The notes under the pieces were generated by a model. The model was not told where the DNA came from. It did no database searches and saw nothing but the letters and a program-made list of their open reading frames with translations. Shown piece by piece: positions 26,513 through 35,475 of a stretch of DNA of 64,000 bases. This DNA comes from Paracoccaceae bacterium (GTDB taxonomy: Bacteria; Pseudomonadota; Alphaproteobacteria; Rhodobacterales; Rhodobacteraceae), in contig JABSSD010000054.1 of the NCBI GenBank assembly GCA_013214575.1, forward strand, positions 1 through 64,000, written 5' to 3'. The position numbers were made by a program, and so were the translations under genes. Numbering within the stretch: position 1 is the first letter of the stretch; every line of letters begins with the position of its first letter.

Positions 26513-26967
26513 CGGATCTGGATGATATCGACCGGCACTTGCTGCGCGCGCTGAGCCAGGATGCTACCCTGTCTGCAGGGGCCTTGGGCCGCCAGTTGGG
26601 GCTGAGCCAGCCGGCCACCTGGCGCCGCATCCGGCGATTGCACGACAGCGGCATCATCGCAGGGCGCCGTCTCGATCTGGACCACCAGAAGCTGGGCTTT
26701 GGCGTCACCGTGTTCCTGGGCATCAAACTGGCCACCAAGGGCCGGGTCAGCCTGGATGATTTTGAACGCGCGGTGACCGCCATTCCCGAGGTGCAGACGG
26801 TGGAACATGTGCTGGGCATGTATGACTACCGGCTGCGGGTCACCGCCCGCGATATTGCTGATTTTGAACGGGTGCTGCGCCGCCGGATCATGACCCTGCC
26901 GGGGGTCGGCGATGTCGAGGCCAATGTGCTGCTCAGTGAAGAGCGCCGCCCCGGACCACTGGGCTGA
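26509..26967 (+). CDS. Lrp/AsnC family transcriptional regulator (second of pair)
   Basis: The 152-residue protein repeats the same layout: wHTH (DLDDIDRHLLRALSQDATLS, LGLSQPATWRRIRRLHDSG) and RAM domain with VQTVEHVLGMYDYRLRVTARDI. The GTG start overlaps the previous TGA, indicating translational coupling. The helix-turn-helix recognition helix differs strongly from its neighbour, so the two should bind different sites or half-sites. Confidence 0.9.
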   Translation: MTDLDDIDRHLLRALSQDATLSAGALGRQLGLSQPATWRRIRRLHDSGIIAGRRLDLDHQKLGFGVTVFLGIKLATKGRVSLDDFERAVTAIPEVQTVEHVLGMYDYRLRVTARDIADFERVLRRRIMTLPGVGDVEANVLLSEERRPGPLG

Positions 26968-26987
26968 CGGGTCCGGGCTTCATCTGG

Positions 26988-27013
26988 CCAGAAATATCCC
27001 CGCCGGAGGCTCC
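26988..27013. repeat. Intergenic CCCGCCGGAGG motif, second copy
   Basis: CCAGAAATATCCCCGCCGGA plus GGCTCC resembles the element at 15880-15910 (TACTCCCGCCGGAGG core) and follows the Lrp stop by 21 bases. The rest of the gap to 27118 shows no other clear feature apart from an AACGGAGGA ribosome site. Confidence 0.4.
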
Positions 27014-27118
27014 CTGACCTTTGCCGCCGGGATTGACACTTGCTGGCGCAAAGAAGCCTTTGCCAAGACGCCCCGGGGAGGTTAGCCCTAGGCCAATACA
27101 TCTAACGGAGGATTAGCA

Positions 27119-28243
27119 ATGGCATTATTGCAAACTGTCGACCCGACAGGTCTCGATGAATTTTCAGTGGTCTTCACCGACCGCTCTCTCAACCATATGT
27201 CCAAGACATTCCAGCAGGTTATGCTGGACATCAATGAGATGCTGCGGGACGTCTACAAGGCCGAGTCCATCGCCCTGATCCCCGGGGGTGGCACCTACGC
27301 AATGGAGGCGGTGGCGCGTCAGTTCGCTCGCGGCGAAGATGTTTTGGTGGTGCGCAACGGCTGGTTCTCTTACCGCTGGAGCCAGATTTTTGAGACCGGC
27401 GGGTTGACCGCCTCAGCCACCGTGCTGAAGGCCCGCCAGACCGGCAACGCCAGCCCGGCGCCGTTTGCGCCGGCGCCAATCGACGAAGTCGTCGCCGCCA
27501 TCCGGGCGCAAAAACCGGCAATCGTCTTTGCGCCCCATGTGGAAACCGCCGCCGGGGTGATCCTGCCGGACGATTACGTCACCGCCATGGCCGCCGCCGC
27601 GCACGAGGTCGGCGCGCTGATGGTGCTGGATTGCATCGCTTCGGGCTGTGCCTGGATCGACATGCAGGCCACCGGCGTCGATGTGCTGATTTCGGCACCG
27701 CAAAAAGGCTGGAGCGCCTCGCCCTGTGCCGGTCTGGTGATGCTGTCGAAACGCGGCGCCGCCCGGCTGGAGGAGACCACGTCCGACAGCTTTGCCATCG
27801 ACCTGAAGAAATGGCGCCAGATCATGGTGGCCTATGAAAACGGCGGTCATGCCTATCACGCCACCCTGCCGACAGATGCGCTGCGGGCGTTTCGCGATAC
27901 CATGGCCGAAACCCGCGACTATGGCTTTGACAAATTGCGCGACGCGCAATGGGCGCTGGGCGATGGGGTGCGGGCCCTGCTCAAATCCAAGGGGGTGACC
28001 TCGGTTGCCGCTGAGGGATTTGGCGCGCCGGGGGTGGTGGTCAGCTACACCACAGACCCGGAAATCAGTACCGGCAAGAAATTTGCCGCGCTTGGCCTGC
28101 AGATCGCCGCCGGGGTGCCGTTGCAATGTGACGAGCCCGATGATTTCCAGACCTTCCGTCTGGGGCTGTTTGGTCTCGACAAATTGTATGATGTAGAGGC
28201 GACCATGGCGCGGCTTAAGACAGCGCTGGATCAGGTTCTCTGA
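27119..28243 (+). CDS. Class V PLP-dependent aminotransferase (alanine/serine-glyoxylate type)
   Basis: The 374-residue enzyme has the fold-type I, class V layout. Visible parts are the PLP phosphate loop region LIPGGGTYAMEAVARQ (53-69), D171 in VLDCIASGCAWIDM, which contacts the pyridine nitrogen, and the Schiff-base lysine K196 in LISAPQKGWSASPCAGLVML. Relatives transfer the amino group between alanine, serine or similar donors and glyoxylate or pyruvate; the substrate here cannot be assigned. The Lrp pair upstream suggests amino-acid-responsive control. Confidence 0.85.
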   Translation: MALLQTVDPTGLDEFSVVFTDRSLNHMSKTFQQVMLDINEMLRDVYKAESIALIPGGGTYAMEAVARQFARGEDVLVVRNGWFSYRWSQIFETGGLTASATVLKARQTGNASPAPFAPAPIDEVVAAIRAQKPAIVFAPHVETAAGVILPDDYVTAMAAAAHEVGALMVLDCIASGCAWIDMQATGVDVLISAPQKGWSASPCAGLVMLSKRGAARLEETTSDSFAIDLKKWRQIMVAYENGGHAYHATLPTDALRAFRDTMAETRDYGFDKLRDAQWALGDGVRALLKSKGVTSVAAEGFGAPGVVVSYTTDPEISTGKKFAALGLQIAAGVPLQCDEPDDFQTFRLGLFGLDKLYDVEATMARLKTALDQVL

Positions 28244-28269
28244 TTTTTGGACGGGTCCCGGGTTGGGTG

Positions 28270-28295
28270 AGGGCGGCACTATATGGTGCTGCCCT
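28270..28295. terminator. Bidirectional terminator-like hairpin
   Basis: AGGGCGGCAC and GTGCTGCCCT pair around loop TATATG with one wobble. It lies between the convergent aminotransferase and UbiH genes. Confidence 0.6.
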
Positions 28296-28325
28296 AGCCT
28301 AAATTGTGCCCAGTCAGGTGCCCCG

Positions 28326-29531
28326 TCAGCTGCCCCGGCCGGTACCCAGACCGGTGCGCATCAATGTCTTGCGAAGAGGTTCGATCGCGTAAAAGGCGTT
28401 CAGCGCCGCAGCCCGCATATCGCGCAATGGCCGCGCCTCCAGCATCGAGGCGCGGTTCAGCAGGTCAATGCCCCTGACCCGCAGCCTGATCTCAGTGTGA
28501 CGGGCCCGGTGATAGGCGTCCAGCATCTGCGCATCGCCCAGCCCCTCACGACGGGCCTCGGCCAGTTCCAGCAGACAGGCCAGATCACCCAGCGACATGT
28601 TCAACCCCTGCGCCCCAATCGGCGGCACCACATGGGCGGCCTCGGCCATTAGCGCCAGCCGTTCGCCGTTCAACCGTTCAGCGCATTGGCTGATGATCGG
28701 CCAGAGGCTGCGCCGCGACGCCAGTTTCAACTCTCCCAGCACCGCACAGGAGCGCCGGGTCATGGCGGCCTCAAACTCATCTGTTGGCAGGGCTTTGAGC
28801 GCCAGCGCCTTTGGGCCGCGCTCCATCCAGACTACTGCCGAACTGGGCTTGCCCTGATGATCGGGCAGCGGCACCAGGGTAAAGGGGCCGCCAGAGCGGT
28901 GCACCTCGGTTGAGACATTGTCGTGTGGTTTTGGATGGGTGACCGCAAAGGCCAGCGCTTTTTGCCCGTATCTGGTGGTGCTCACGGATATCCCGGCGGC
29001 CTCGCGCATCGGCGAGTTGCGACCGTCAGCGGCAATCACCAGCTTGGTGGTGATCCGGCTGCCATCGCTCAGCCCAACGCGGGCCTGGGCAGTGCGGGTG
29101 AACAGGCTGGTGGTGGCGACGCCGGGGCGGAAATCGACATTTGGCAACTCGGCCAGCCGCGCCAGTATTTCGCGTCGCAGCAACCAGTTGGGCAGGTTCC
29201 AGCCAAACGGCAGCTCGGAGAGATCGGCGGCGTTGAAATCCTTGATCACCCGTGGCTCGGGCAACGCACCACCGGCATCGACAATCCGCATGATCTGCAA
29301 CGCCGCGGCGTGATCCGCCAGCCGGTCCCACAGCCCACAGCGCTGCAACAACTGTTGTGCGGGCTGCAAAAACGCGGTGGTGCGCAGGTCTGAGCCCTCC
29401 GCGTCGCGTTCGGTCACCGGCACTGCCGGATCAACACAGATCACCGCAAACCCCGCCGCGCCAAAGGCGCAGGCTGCGGTCAGCCCGGCAATGCCGCCGC
29501 CGGAAATCAGGATATCGCAGGTATCGGCCAT
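28326..29531 (-). CDS. UbiH/UbiF/VisC/COQ6 family FAD-dependent hydroxylase
   Basis: The 401-residue flavoprotein monooxygenase likely hydroxylates a ring position in ubiquinone synthesis. It has the N-terminal dinucleotide fold ILISGGGIAGLTAACAFGAAG, the DG motif LVIAADGRNSPMREAAGI and the FAD-binding GERLALMAEAAHVVPPIGAQ, then GLNMSLGDLACLLELAE. The usual GDAAH is here AEAAH. The exact ring position (UbiH, UbiF or UbiL type) cannot be told. The ATG at 29531 follows GGAGAGCTGAAA, so an upstream ATG at 29549 is not favoured. Confidence 0.88.
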   Translation of the reverse strand: MADTCDILISGGGIAGLTAACAFGAAGFAVICVDPAVPVTERDAEGSDLRTTAFLQPAQQLLQRCGLWDRLADHAAALQIMRIVDAGGALPEPRVIKDFNAADLSELPFGWNLPNWLLRREILARLAELPNVDFRPGVATTSLFTRTAQARVGLSDGSRITTKLVIAADGRNSPMREAAGISVSTTRYGQKALAFAVTHPKPHDNVSTEVHRSGGPFTLVPLPDHQGKPSSAVVWMERGPKALALKALPTDEFEAAMTRRSCAVLGELKLASRRSLWPIISQCAERLNGERLALMAEAAHVVPPIGAQGLNMSLGDLACLLELAEARREGLGDAQMLDAYHRARHTEIRLRVRGIDLLNRASMLEARPLRDMRAAALNAFYAIEPLRKTLMRTGLGTGRGS

Positions 29532-29625
29532 TTTCAGCTCTCCATTCATGGGTCTGATCTAGGCCTGTGTCCAGGGGAATGGCAAGGCGCAAGCGGTCGC
29601 AGGGGCGCTGCTCCGGCGCGCGGCC

Positions 29626-30270
29626 TCAGTCAAGCTGCCGTAAAAAATGCGCCAGATCAGCGGTGTGGTATTCGATGTGATCAGCCTCATGCGGATCAGG
29701 CGCCACATGCACGGTGCGCATGCCCATCAGGTGCGGCGCGGCCAGATTGCGCGGATCGTCTTCGAACATCGCGGCCCGTGCCGGGGTCACTGCGGCCTGG
29801 GCAAACACCTGCTCAAACGCCGCTTGTTCGGGCTTGGGCAGATAGCCGGCATGTTCGACGCCGTAGATACCATCAAACAAACCGCTCAAGCCGCGCGCCT
29901 CCAGCACCCGCTCGGCATAGGGCGCGCTGCCGTTGGTATAGACGATCTTATGGCCCGGCAGGGCGGTGATCCTGGCCGCCAGCTCGGTGTCTTTTTGCAG
30001 GTGGTCCAGTGAAATATCATGCACCTCGATCATATAGGGAACCGGGTCCAGATCATGCTCGCGCATCAGCCCGGCTAGGGTGGTGCCATGTTGCTGCCAG
30101 TACAGATTGCGCAACCGGTTGGCCTCAGCCTGATCGATGTTCAGCGCGTCCATCACATAGCGGGTCATCTTGACCTCGATCTGATCAAACAGACGGGCCG
30201 AGGGGTGATACAGGGTGTTGTCCAGATCGAACACCCAGTGATTAACGTGAGAAAAACTGTCTTTGACCAT
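29626..30270 (-). CDS. HAD-family pyrimidine 5'-nucleotidase
   Basis: The 214-residue protein is a haloacid-dehalogenase-fold phosphatase of the pyrimidine 5'-nucleotidase (SDT1/PHM8-like) group. Motif I is FDLDNTLYHPSARLF, with the nucleophile D15 and acid D17; motif II is IVYTNGSAPYAERVLEARGL; the lysine is in HAGYLPKPEQAAF; and motif IV is AAMFEDDPRNLAAPHLMGM. It dephosphorylates small phosphometabolites. Proteins like it are often near genes for succinyl-DAP or UbiH in this group; no functional link is shown here. Confidence 0.88.
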   Translation of the reverse strand: MVKDSFSHVNHWVFDLDNTLYHPSARLFDQIEVKMTRYVMDALNIDQAEANRLRNLYWQQHGTTLAGLMREHDLDPVPYMIEVHDISLDHLQKDTELAARITALPGHKIVYTNGSAPYAERVLEARGLSGLFDGIYGVEHAGYLPKPEQAAFEQVFAQAAVTPARAAMFEDDPRNLAAPHLMGMRTVHVAPDPHEADHIEYHTADLAHFLRQLD

Positions 30271-30409
30271 GGTTCAGCTTTAGGCAGCGGCGGCTGGATT
30301 TGCAAACAAAACTGCGATTTGTCAGTGACAATTGATGCCGACGGCACTCCTGGGCTTGATTGCTGTGGGATCAGCCATATAAAATGTGAAACTGAAGTTG
30401 AGAGTGATC

Positions 30410-31060
30410 ATGAGCCAGAGCCGACCCAATCAGAAAGACGCCTATAGCCTGATCCTCGAAGCGATCGACGTTGGCATCTACAAACCCAATGACCGGTTGG
30501 TGGAAAGCGATCTGGCTGAGCGGTTTGGGGTGTCCCGCACCCCCATCCGCGAGGCCCTGCAACGGCTGGAGACCCAGTCGCTGCTGGAACGTGACGGCCG
30601 TTCGCTGATCGTCGCCTCGCTGGATCACAACCAGATGGCCGAGCTATATGTGGTGCGCCGCGAGCTGGAGGGGCTGGCCGCCAAGCTGGCCGCCCGTCAT
30701 GCCACCGAAGAAGAGATCGCTGTGTTGCGCGATATGGTCAGTGCCGACGATGCCTTGGTTGGCGACCCGATTGCCCTGTCCAAGGCAAACCGGCGCTTTC
30801 ATGAACAGATCCATCTGGCCTCGCACAATCGCTATCTGGTGCAGCAGCTGAATCTGGTACACCGCACCATGGCGCTGATGGCGACAACCTCGCTGGCGGC
30901 CAAGGGGCGGGGCGAAATTGCCCAAGGTGAACACAAGACCATCGTCAGCGCCATTGAACGGCGCGATGAGGCGGCGGCAGGGCAGGCGCTGAATGATCAC
31001 ATCTCGACCGCCTTCATGACCCGGCTGAAACAGGACGCAAGCCAGCGCGGCGGCAGTTGA
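30410..31060 (+). CDS. GntR family regulator with FCD domain
   Basis: The 216-residue protein has an N-terminal GntR winged helix (VESDLAERFGVSRTPIREAL, QRLETQSLLERDGRSLIVAS) and a C-terminal all-helical FCD ligand-binding domain. The domain shows the metal/ligand residues RRELEGLAAKLAA, NRRFHEQIHLASHN and GEHKTIVSAIERRD. The target is unknown; it is convergent with the glycosyltransferase gene (7 bases between stops). The start at 30410 is preceded by GAGAGTGATC; an in-frame GTG at 30386 lacks a site. Confidence 0.9.
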   Translation: MSQSRPNQKDAYSLILEAIDVGIYKPNDRLVESDLAERFGVSRTPIREALQRLETQSLLERDGRSLIVASLDHNQMAELYVVRRELEGLAAKLAARHATEEEIAVLRDMVSADDALVGDPIALSKANRRFHEQIHLASHNRYLVQQLNLVHRTMALMATTSLAAKGRGEIAQGEHKTIVSAIERRDEAAAGQALNDHISTAFMTRLKQDASQRGGS

Positions 31061-31067
31061 TCCGGTT

Positions 31068-32972
31068 CTATGGCGCTGGGGGCAGCGGCGTTTCCGGCTC
31101 GGCGCTGCGATGGCCATGCTCCGTTTTATCCCAGAAAAACGGGTGCCAGATCAGCTCATGCAGGGCTTTGTAGGCCGCCACCGCGCCCAGCGGAAAATAG
31201 AACATCAAGGTTGGCGCCCAGAGCGCCAGACTGCGCCGGTTGGAGGCAAAGGCCGCCACTATGGCAATGCAGATCCCCAGCAGCTCAAACGCAATCAGCA
31301 TGAGGGTGGTGCCGATCAGAAGGCCTGCGGGCAGCAGCGCTTCGCTGGGATGCGGCAGGCCCAGCAGGATCAGCCAGAAGGACCACAGAAACGGTGCCAG
31401 CAGAAATTGCCCGACGCTGCCCAGGAAAAAGGCCTGAAACCCCAGAAAGCGTTTCCATCCCAGCTGTGCCAGCAGCAACCGGGGCCGTCGCATATGGACC
31501 AGGTAGGTCACCATGAAGCCCTTGAGCCACCGGGATCGTTGGCGGATCCAGGGCCAGGGGCGGCAATTGGCCTCCTCATGGGTGGCGGTGGCGATCATTT
31601 CGGTTCGGTAACCCGCCCGGTAAAGCCGGACCCCAAGATCGGCGTCTTCGGTGACATTATGGGCATCCCATCCACCCAATTTCTCCAGCGCATGGCGCCG
31701 TATAAACAATGTGGTGCCGCCCAGCGGGATCACCAGCCCCAGATGCGCAAGCCCCGGCAGCACAATGCGAAACCAGCTGGCGTATTCCAGGGTGAAGCAG
31801 CGCGACAGCCAGTTGGAGCGCGGATTGTAGAAGTCCAGGATGCCCTGCAAACAGGCAACATCGGCATCCACCTGTTCAAATCTGCGGGCGACCTGTTCCA
31901 GCTGGCCGCGCGCCGGGGCATCTTCGGCATCCCAGACGCCGATGATGTCGCCATGGCAAAAGTCGAGCGCATAGTTCATTGCACGCGGCTTGGTGGTGAG
32001 GCTGCCAAAACGCGGCACCTCGACGATTTTCACCCATCGGGGCAGGGTAGCTTTGGCCAGCGCGTTTCGGGTGATCTCGTCATGTTCCTCGAGCACCAGA
32101 AACACTTCTAGCAACGAGCGCGGGTAGGTCAGCCGCTGCAGACGTCGCAGCAGCGCCTTGCTGACCTCGGATTCGTGGAACAGCGGCACCAGCATGGAGA
32201 TCCGTGGCAGGCGGCGGATCTTGTGCGGCGCACTAGCTGCCAATGGCGGCTGTCCAACAGGCCCGGCCCTGGCTAGATGGGTGGCAAAGCCGACCAGTTT
32301 CAAGCCGACGAACAGGCTCAGCGCGATCACCGACAAGGCGCAGAATACCGTGAATACCAGCCGTGGGGCAAAAACCGTTAGCCCGGCGAGTGCGATGAGC
32401 AACATCAGGGGCCGCAACGGGCGGTTGCTGGAGTGCCAATGGCGGCTGCTGTCTTGCAGCGGCACACGGGTGCTGGCGCCCAATGCCAAATCCCTGCGAA
32501 AATGCGCGGTCAGAAACGCGGTGATCTGTTCCTCGGAGGCCAGCACCGGCCGGATATGATCAAAACTGCCGCGCAGGGCGGTCTTTAAGGTTTCAAAATG
32601 CTCGGGGTGGGCAATGGCAACGACAAGTTGCGAGCCAGTATACGTCCACGGAACGGCCCGGTGCTTGAGCCAGAATTGCGCCGGCTTGCGGTTTAACAGC
32701 CGGGAATCTGCGGTAATGTCTGAAAGATCGACCCGGTGCAGGCCCTGTTGCTGCGACAGCGCCTCAAGCACCTGATCCGGATCGGCCCAGCCCTGGCTTA
32801 TCAGAATATGGCCAAGTGGCGCGTCCTGGTGGCGTTGCAACACCAGCGCCCGCAGCAAATCGGTATCGCGGATCGCCTGGGCGTCAACAAGGTGACGGCC
32901 AAGGCGGCGGCGCAGCTGCTGCGGCGGATGTCGGGGCTGGGGGTCACGAAAGACAACCGACTGATCAGGCAT
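31068..32972 (-). CDS. Membrane glycosyltransferase family 2 with GspE-N-like N-terminus
   Basis: The 634-residue protein combines three parts. Residues about 15-170 resemble the GspE/MshEN N-terminal domain (APLGHILISQGWADPDQVLEAL and LSQQQGLHRVDL). Two membrane segments follow at about 187-230. A GT2 catalytic domain (about 255-480) carries VWDAEDAP, NVTEDADLGVRLY and the processive-type QRSRWLKG motif, and about four membrane segments close the protein. It probably polymerises or transfers sugars for an exopolysaccharide. The MshEN-type domain often binds cyclic di-GMP, so nucleotide control is possible, but I could not verify the binding motif. Confidence 0.85.
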   Translation of the reverse strand: MPDQSVVFRDPQPRHPPQQLRRRLGRHLVDAQAIRDTDLLRALVLQRHQDAPLGHILISQGWADPDQVLEALSQQQGLHRVDLSDITADSRLLNRKPAQFWLKHRAVPWTYTGSQLVVAIAHPEHFETLKTALRGSFDHIRPVLASEEQITAFLTAHFRRDLALGASTRVPLQDSSRHWHSSNRPLRPLMLLIALAGLTVFAPRLVFTVFCALSVIALSLFVGLKLVGFATHLARAGPVGQPPLAASAPHKIRRLPRISMLVPLFHESEVSKALLRRLQRLTYPRSLLEVFLVLEEHDEITRNALAKATLPRWVKIVEVPRFGSLTTKPRAMNYALDFCHGDIIGVWDAEDAPARGQLEQVARRFEQVDADVACLQGILDFYNPRSNWLSRCFTLEYASWFRIVLPGLAHLGLVIPLGGTTLFIRRHALEKLGGWDAHNVTEDADLGVRLYRAGYRTEMIATATHEEANCRPWPWIRQRSRWLKGFMVTYLVHMRRPRLLLAQLGWKRFLGFQAFFLGSVGQFLLAPFLWSFWLILLGLPHPSEALLPAGLLIGTTLMLIAFELLGICIAIVAAFASNRRSLALWAPTLMFYFPLGAVAAYKALHELIWHPFFWDKTEHGHRSAEPETPLPPAP

Positions 32973-32974
32973 TG

Positions 32975-33017
32975 CACCACCGCCATTGCTAACTGTCAGA
33001 CAGCCTCGGCGGTGGTG
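32975..33017 (-). promoter_or_regulatory. Long-loop hairpin covering the glycosyltransferase ribosome site
   Basis: A 10-bp perfect stem (CACCACCGCC with GGCGGTGGTG) encloses 23 bases directly upstream of the glycosyltransferase ATG. On the minus strand the GGTGG that would serve as ribosome site lies inside the 3'-side arm, so the structure could mask initiation. Alternatively it ends the carA transcript. Confidence 0.4.
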
Positions 33018-33068
33018 ATTAACGGACGGTTAACCAAGTGGACCCTTTGCGGGGGTTTTACCCTAGGT

Positions 33069-34238
33069 TTACGCCAGCACCGCTTTGCGGGCGGCCATCG
33101 CTTCGGCAAAGCGCTCAAACAGGTAAAAACTGTCCTGCGGGCCGGGGCTGGCCTCGGGGTGCTGCTGCACCGAGAACACCGGGCGGTCGGCCAGTCGGAT
33201 GCCACAATTAGAGCCGTCGAACAGCGATACATGGGTTTCCACCACGCCTGCGGGCAGGGTCTGGGCATCAACCGCAAACCCGTGGTTCATCGAGGTGATC
33301 TCGACCTTGCCAGTCGCGTATTCCTTGACCGGGTGGTTGGCGCCGTGGTGGCCGTGGTTCATTTTCACGGTCTTGGCCCCCAGCGCCAGCGCCAGCATCT
33401 GGTGACCCAGACAAATGCCAAACACCGGCAGGTCGGTGGTGTCGAGGATGGTCTTGATCATCGGCACTGCATAGGCACCGGTTGCGGCCGGATCACCAGG
33501 GCCGTTGGACAGGAACAGCCCATCCGGATTATGCGCCAGAATCTCTTCGGCGGTGGCACTGGCAGGCAGCACGGTGACATCACAGCCAGCTGAGGCCAGG
33601 CAGCGCAGGATATTACGCTTAGCGCCATAGTCGATGGCGACAACCCGGTGCTTGGCAGCGGTCTGCTTGGGGAAGCCGTCGGGCCAGGCCCAACGCATTT
33701 CGTCCCAGCGATAGCTCTGGGCGCAGGTCACGTCTTTGGCCAGATCCATGCCTTCCAGCCCCGACCATGCGCGGGCAGAGGCCACCAGAGCCTCGACATC
33801 GAAATTGCCGTCGGGGTCATGCGCCAGCGCCGCATGCGGTGCGCCTTGCTGGCGAATCGCACGGGTCAGGCGGCGGGTGTCGATGCCGCCAATGGCAATG
33901 CGCCCGGTGCGGCTTAGCCAGTCCTTCAATTCCTCGGTGCTGCGCCAGTTGCTGGCCAATGTCGGGTCCCATTTGACCACCATGCCCGCCGCCACCGGAT
34001 TGGCGGTTTCATCGTCTTCCAGGGTCACCCCGGTATTGCCGATATGCGGGAAGGTGAAGGTGACGATTTGGCCGGCATAAGAGGGATCCGTCATGATCTC
34101 CTGATAACCGGTCATGGCAGTGTTAAAGCAGAGCTCGGCGACGGTTTGTCCGGTGGCACCAAAACCTGCGCCATAAAACACTGTACCATCGGCCATTGCC
34201 AGGCATGCGGTGGGCTTGGACGGGGCGGTATCGGCCAT
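33069..34238 (-). CDS. carA: Carbamoyl-phosphate synthase small subunit
   Basis: CarA hydrolyses glutamine and passes ammonia to CarB for arginine and pyrimidine synthesis. The 389-residue protein has the N-terminal domain with ACLAMADGTVFYGAGFGA, FNTAMTGYQEIMTDPSYAGQ and GIDTRRLTRAIR. The class I amidotransferase domain has LSNGPGDPAA, nucleophile C276 in VFGICLGHQMLALA, and VFSVQQHPEASPGP. The ATG at 34238 follows TGGAGAC at nine bases; in-frame ATGs at 34253 and 34268 have no site. carB is not in the window. It is divergent from the YqeY gene. Confidence 0.97.
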   Translation of the reverse strand: MADTAPSKPTACLAMADGTVFYGAGFGATGQTVAELCFNTAMTGYQEIMTDPSYAGQIVTFTFPHIGNTGVTLEDDETANPVAAGMVVKWDPTLASNWRSTEELKDWLSRTGRIAIGGIDTRRLTRAIRQQGAPHAALAHDPDGNFDVEALVASARAWSGLEGMDLAKDVTCAQSYRWDEMRWAWPDGFPKQTAAKHRVVAIDYGAKRNILRCLASAGCDVTVLPASATAEEILAHNPDGLFLSNGPGDPAATGAYAVPMIKTILDTTDLPVFGICLGHQMLALALGAKTVKMNHGHHGANHPVKEYATGKVEITSMNHGFAVDAQTLPAGVVETHVSLFDGSNCGIRLADRPVFSVQQHPEASPGPQDSFYLFERFAEAMAARKAVLA

Positions 34239-34421
34239 TGCGCGAGTCTCCATGTGGGATAAATTCATGGGTTCTTAAGGGCAGGGCTCAGTCGGGTCAA
34301 GCCCGGCCTAATCTGCCACGCTCACCGGTTCCATGACGTCAGGTTTAACCAGGTGGTCTTGTCTCCTGTCAGTTGATTGGGTAAGGCTATGGGTTCCAAC
34401 GCCATGGGGATGGAAAACACA

Positions 34422-34895
34422 ATGGATATGCGCACACGAGTCACCACGGCTCTGAAGCAGGCAATGAAGGATCGGGCTGCAAGCCGCCTGGCGACCCTGC
34501 GACTGATCACTGCTGCGATCAAGGACATGGAAATTGCCGCGCGGGGGGATGGCGAAGAGATCAACATCGCCGACAGCGACATTCTGGCGATTCTCAGCAA
34601 GATGACCAAACAGCGCAACGAAAGCGCCCGCGCCTACGAAGAAGGCGGTCGTTTGGATCTGGCCGAGCGAGAGCTTGAGGAAATCACCATCATCGAGGAA
34701 TTCCTGCCCAAGCAATTGGCCGAGTCCGAGGTGCGGGATGCCATTCTGGCGGCGGTTGCCAGCACCGGTGCCAATTCGATCCGGGACATGGGCAAGGTCA
34801 TGGGTGCGCTGAAGTCGAAATACACTGGCCAGATGGATTTTGGCAAAGTCGGGCCACTGGTCAAGGATCAGCTGTGTTCCGGCGGCGATTGCTGA
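34422..34895 (+). CDS. GatB/YqeY domain-containing protein
   Basis: The 157-residue, all-helical protein matches the YqeY family, which shares the tRNA-binding tail domain of GatB. Features are MDMRTRVTTALKQAMKDRA, TLRLITAAIKDMEI, ILSKMTKQRNESARAYEEGGR, EFLPKQLAESEV and MGKVMGALKSKYTGQMDFGK. A role in transamidation or tRNA quality control is suggested by the family only. Divergent placement opposite carA is conserved in many Rhodobacterales, as far as I recall. Confidence 0.92.
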   Translation: MDMRTRVTTALKQAMKDRAASRLATLRLITAAIKDMEIAARGDGEEINIADSDILAILSKMTKQRNESARAYEEGGRLDLAERELEEITIIEEFLPKQLAESEVRDAILAAVASTGANSIRDMGKVMGALKSKYTGQMDFGKVGPLVKDQLCSGGDC

Positions 34896-35067
34896 ACCCG
34901 CCTGTGGTCTGCATTTTCAGATAAAGCAGTGTTGGCCGTCAGGCCGACACCGAACAATACACCCGATCAACGGCTCTCCGTTTTGCCGCCGGTCCTCCGG
35001 CGCCGGGCGGTGGTGGGCACGGCGCAGCATCGACGAGGCGCCAATACTGGCGCCCCGGGATGGGGTC

Positions 35068-35289
35068 TTACATCCAGTGACCAAACACATGCATCACGAT
35101 GTCATCGCGCTTTAGGCCTTTTTTCGCCAACTGTTCGTCGCTGAGCGCCTGCAGCTTCTGGATCTGCAGATAGCGGGGGTTGGCCTCGGCCATATCGGCA
35201 AGACCCATGAAAAAGGCGGTGAAACCGCGCTTGAGGGCGGCAAGTGGGGAGCCGGTTGAAACGGCCTGTGTGGTTGCTGCGATTGCCAT
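35068..35289 (-). CDS. DUF1127 small protein
   Basis: The 73-residue protein ends in the YjiS-like DUF1127 motif, seen as LQALSDEQLAKKGLKRDDIV followed by MHVFGHWM. Such small arginine/lysine-rich proteins are stress- or phosphate-responsive in alphaproteobacteria, and some bind RNA. A ribosome site (GAGGAGTAAG) precedes the ATG. The 172 bases after the YqeY gene up to this gene's stop contain a weak GTGTTGGCC/GGCCGACAC hairpin at 34929-34950 and nothing else clear. Confidence 0.85.
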   Translation of the reverse strand: MAIAATTQAVSTGSPLAALKRGFTAFFMGLADMAEANPRYLQIQKLQALSDEQLAKKGLKRDDIVMHVFGHWM

Positions 35290-35475
35290 TGGAGCTTACT
35301 CCTCGATCTGTTCAAACTCTGTTGACGCAGATTTATGCTGCAACTGCAGCACCCACCAGTGTTGTCTCGGAAGCTCGGCCATGCGTTTTTGACATACCGA
35401 AAATATTAACTATGTTTTTGATGGACTTAGAGTCGAAAGTGACAATGACCAGCGGTGACCCGCGGCGGCGGTGGG

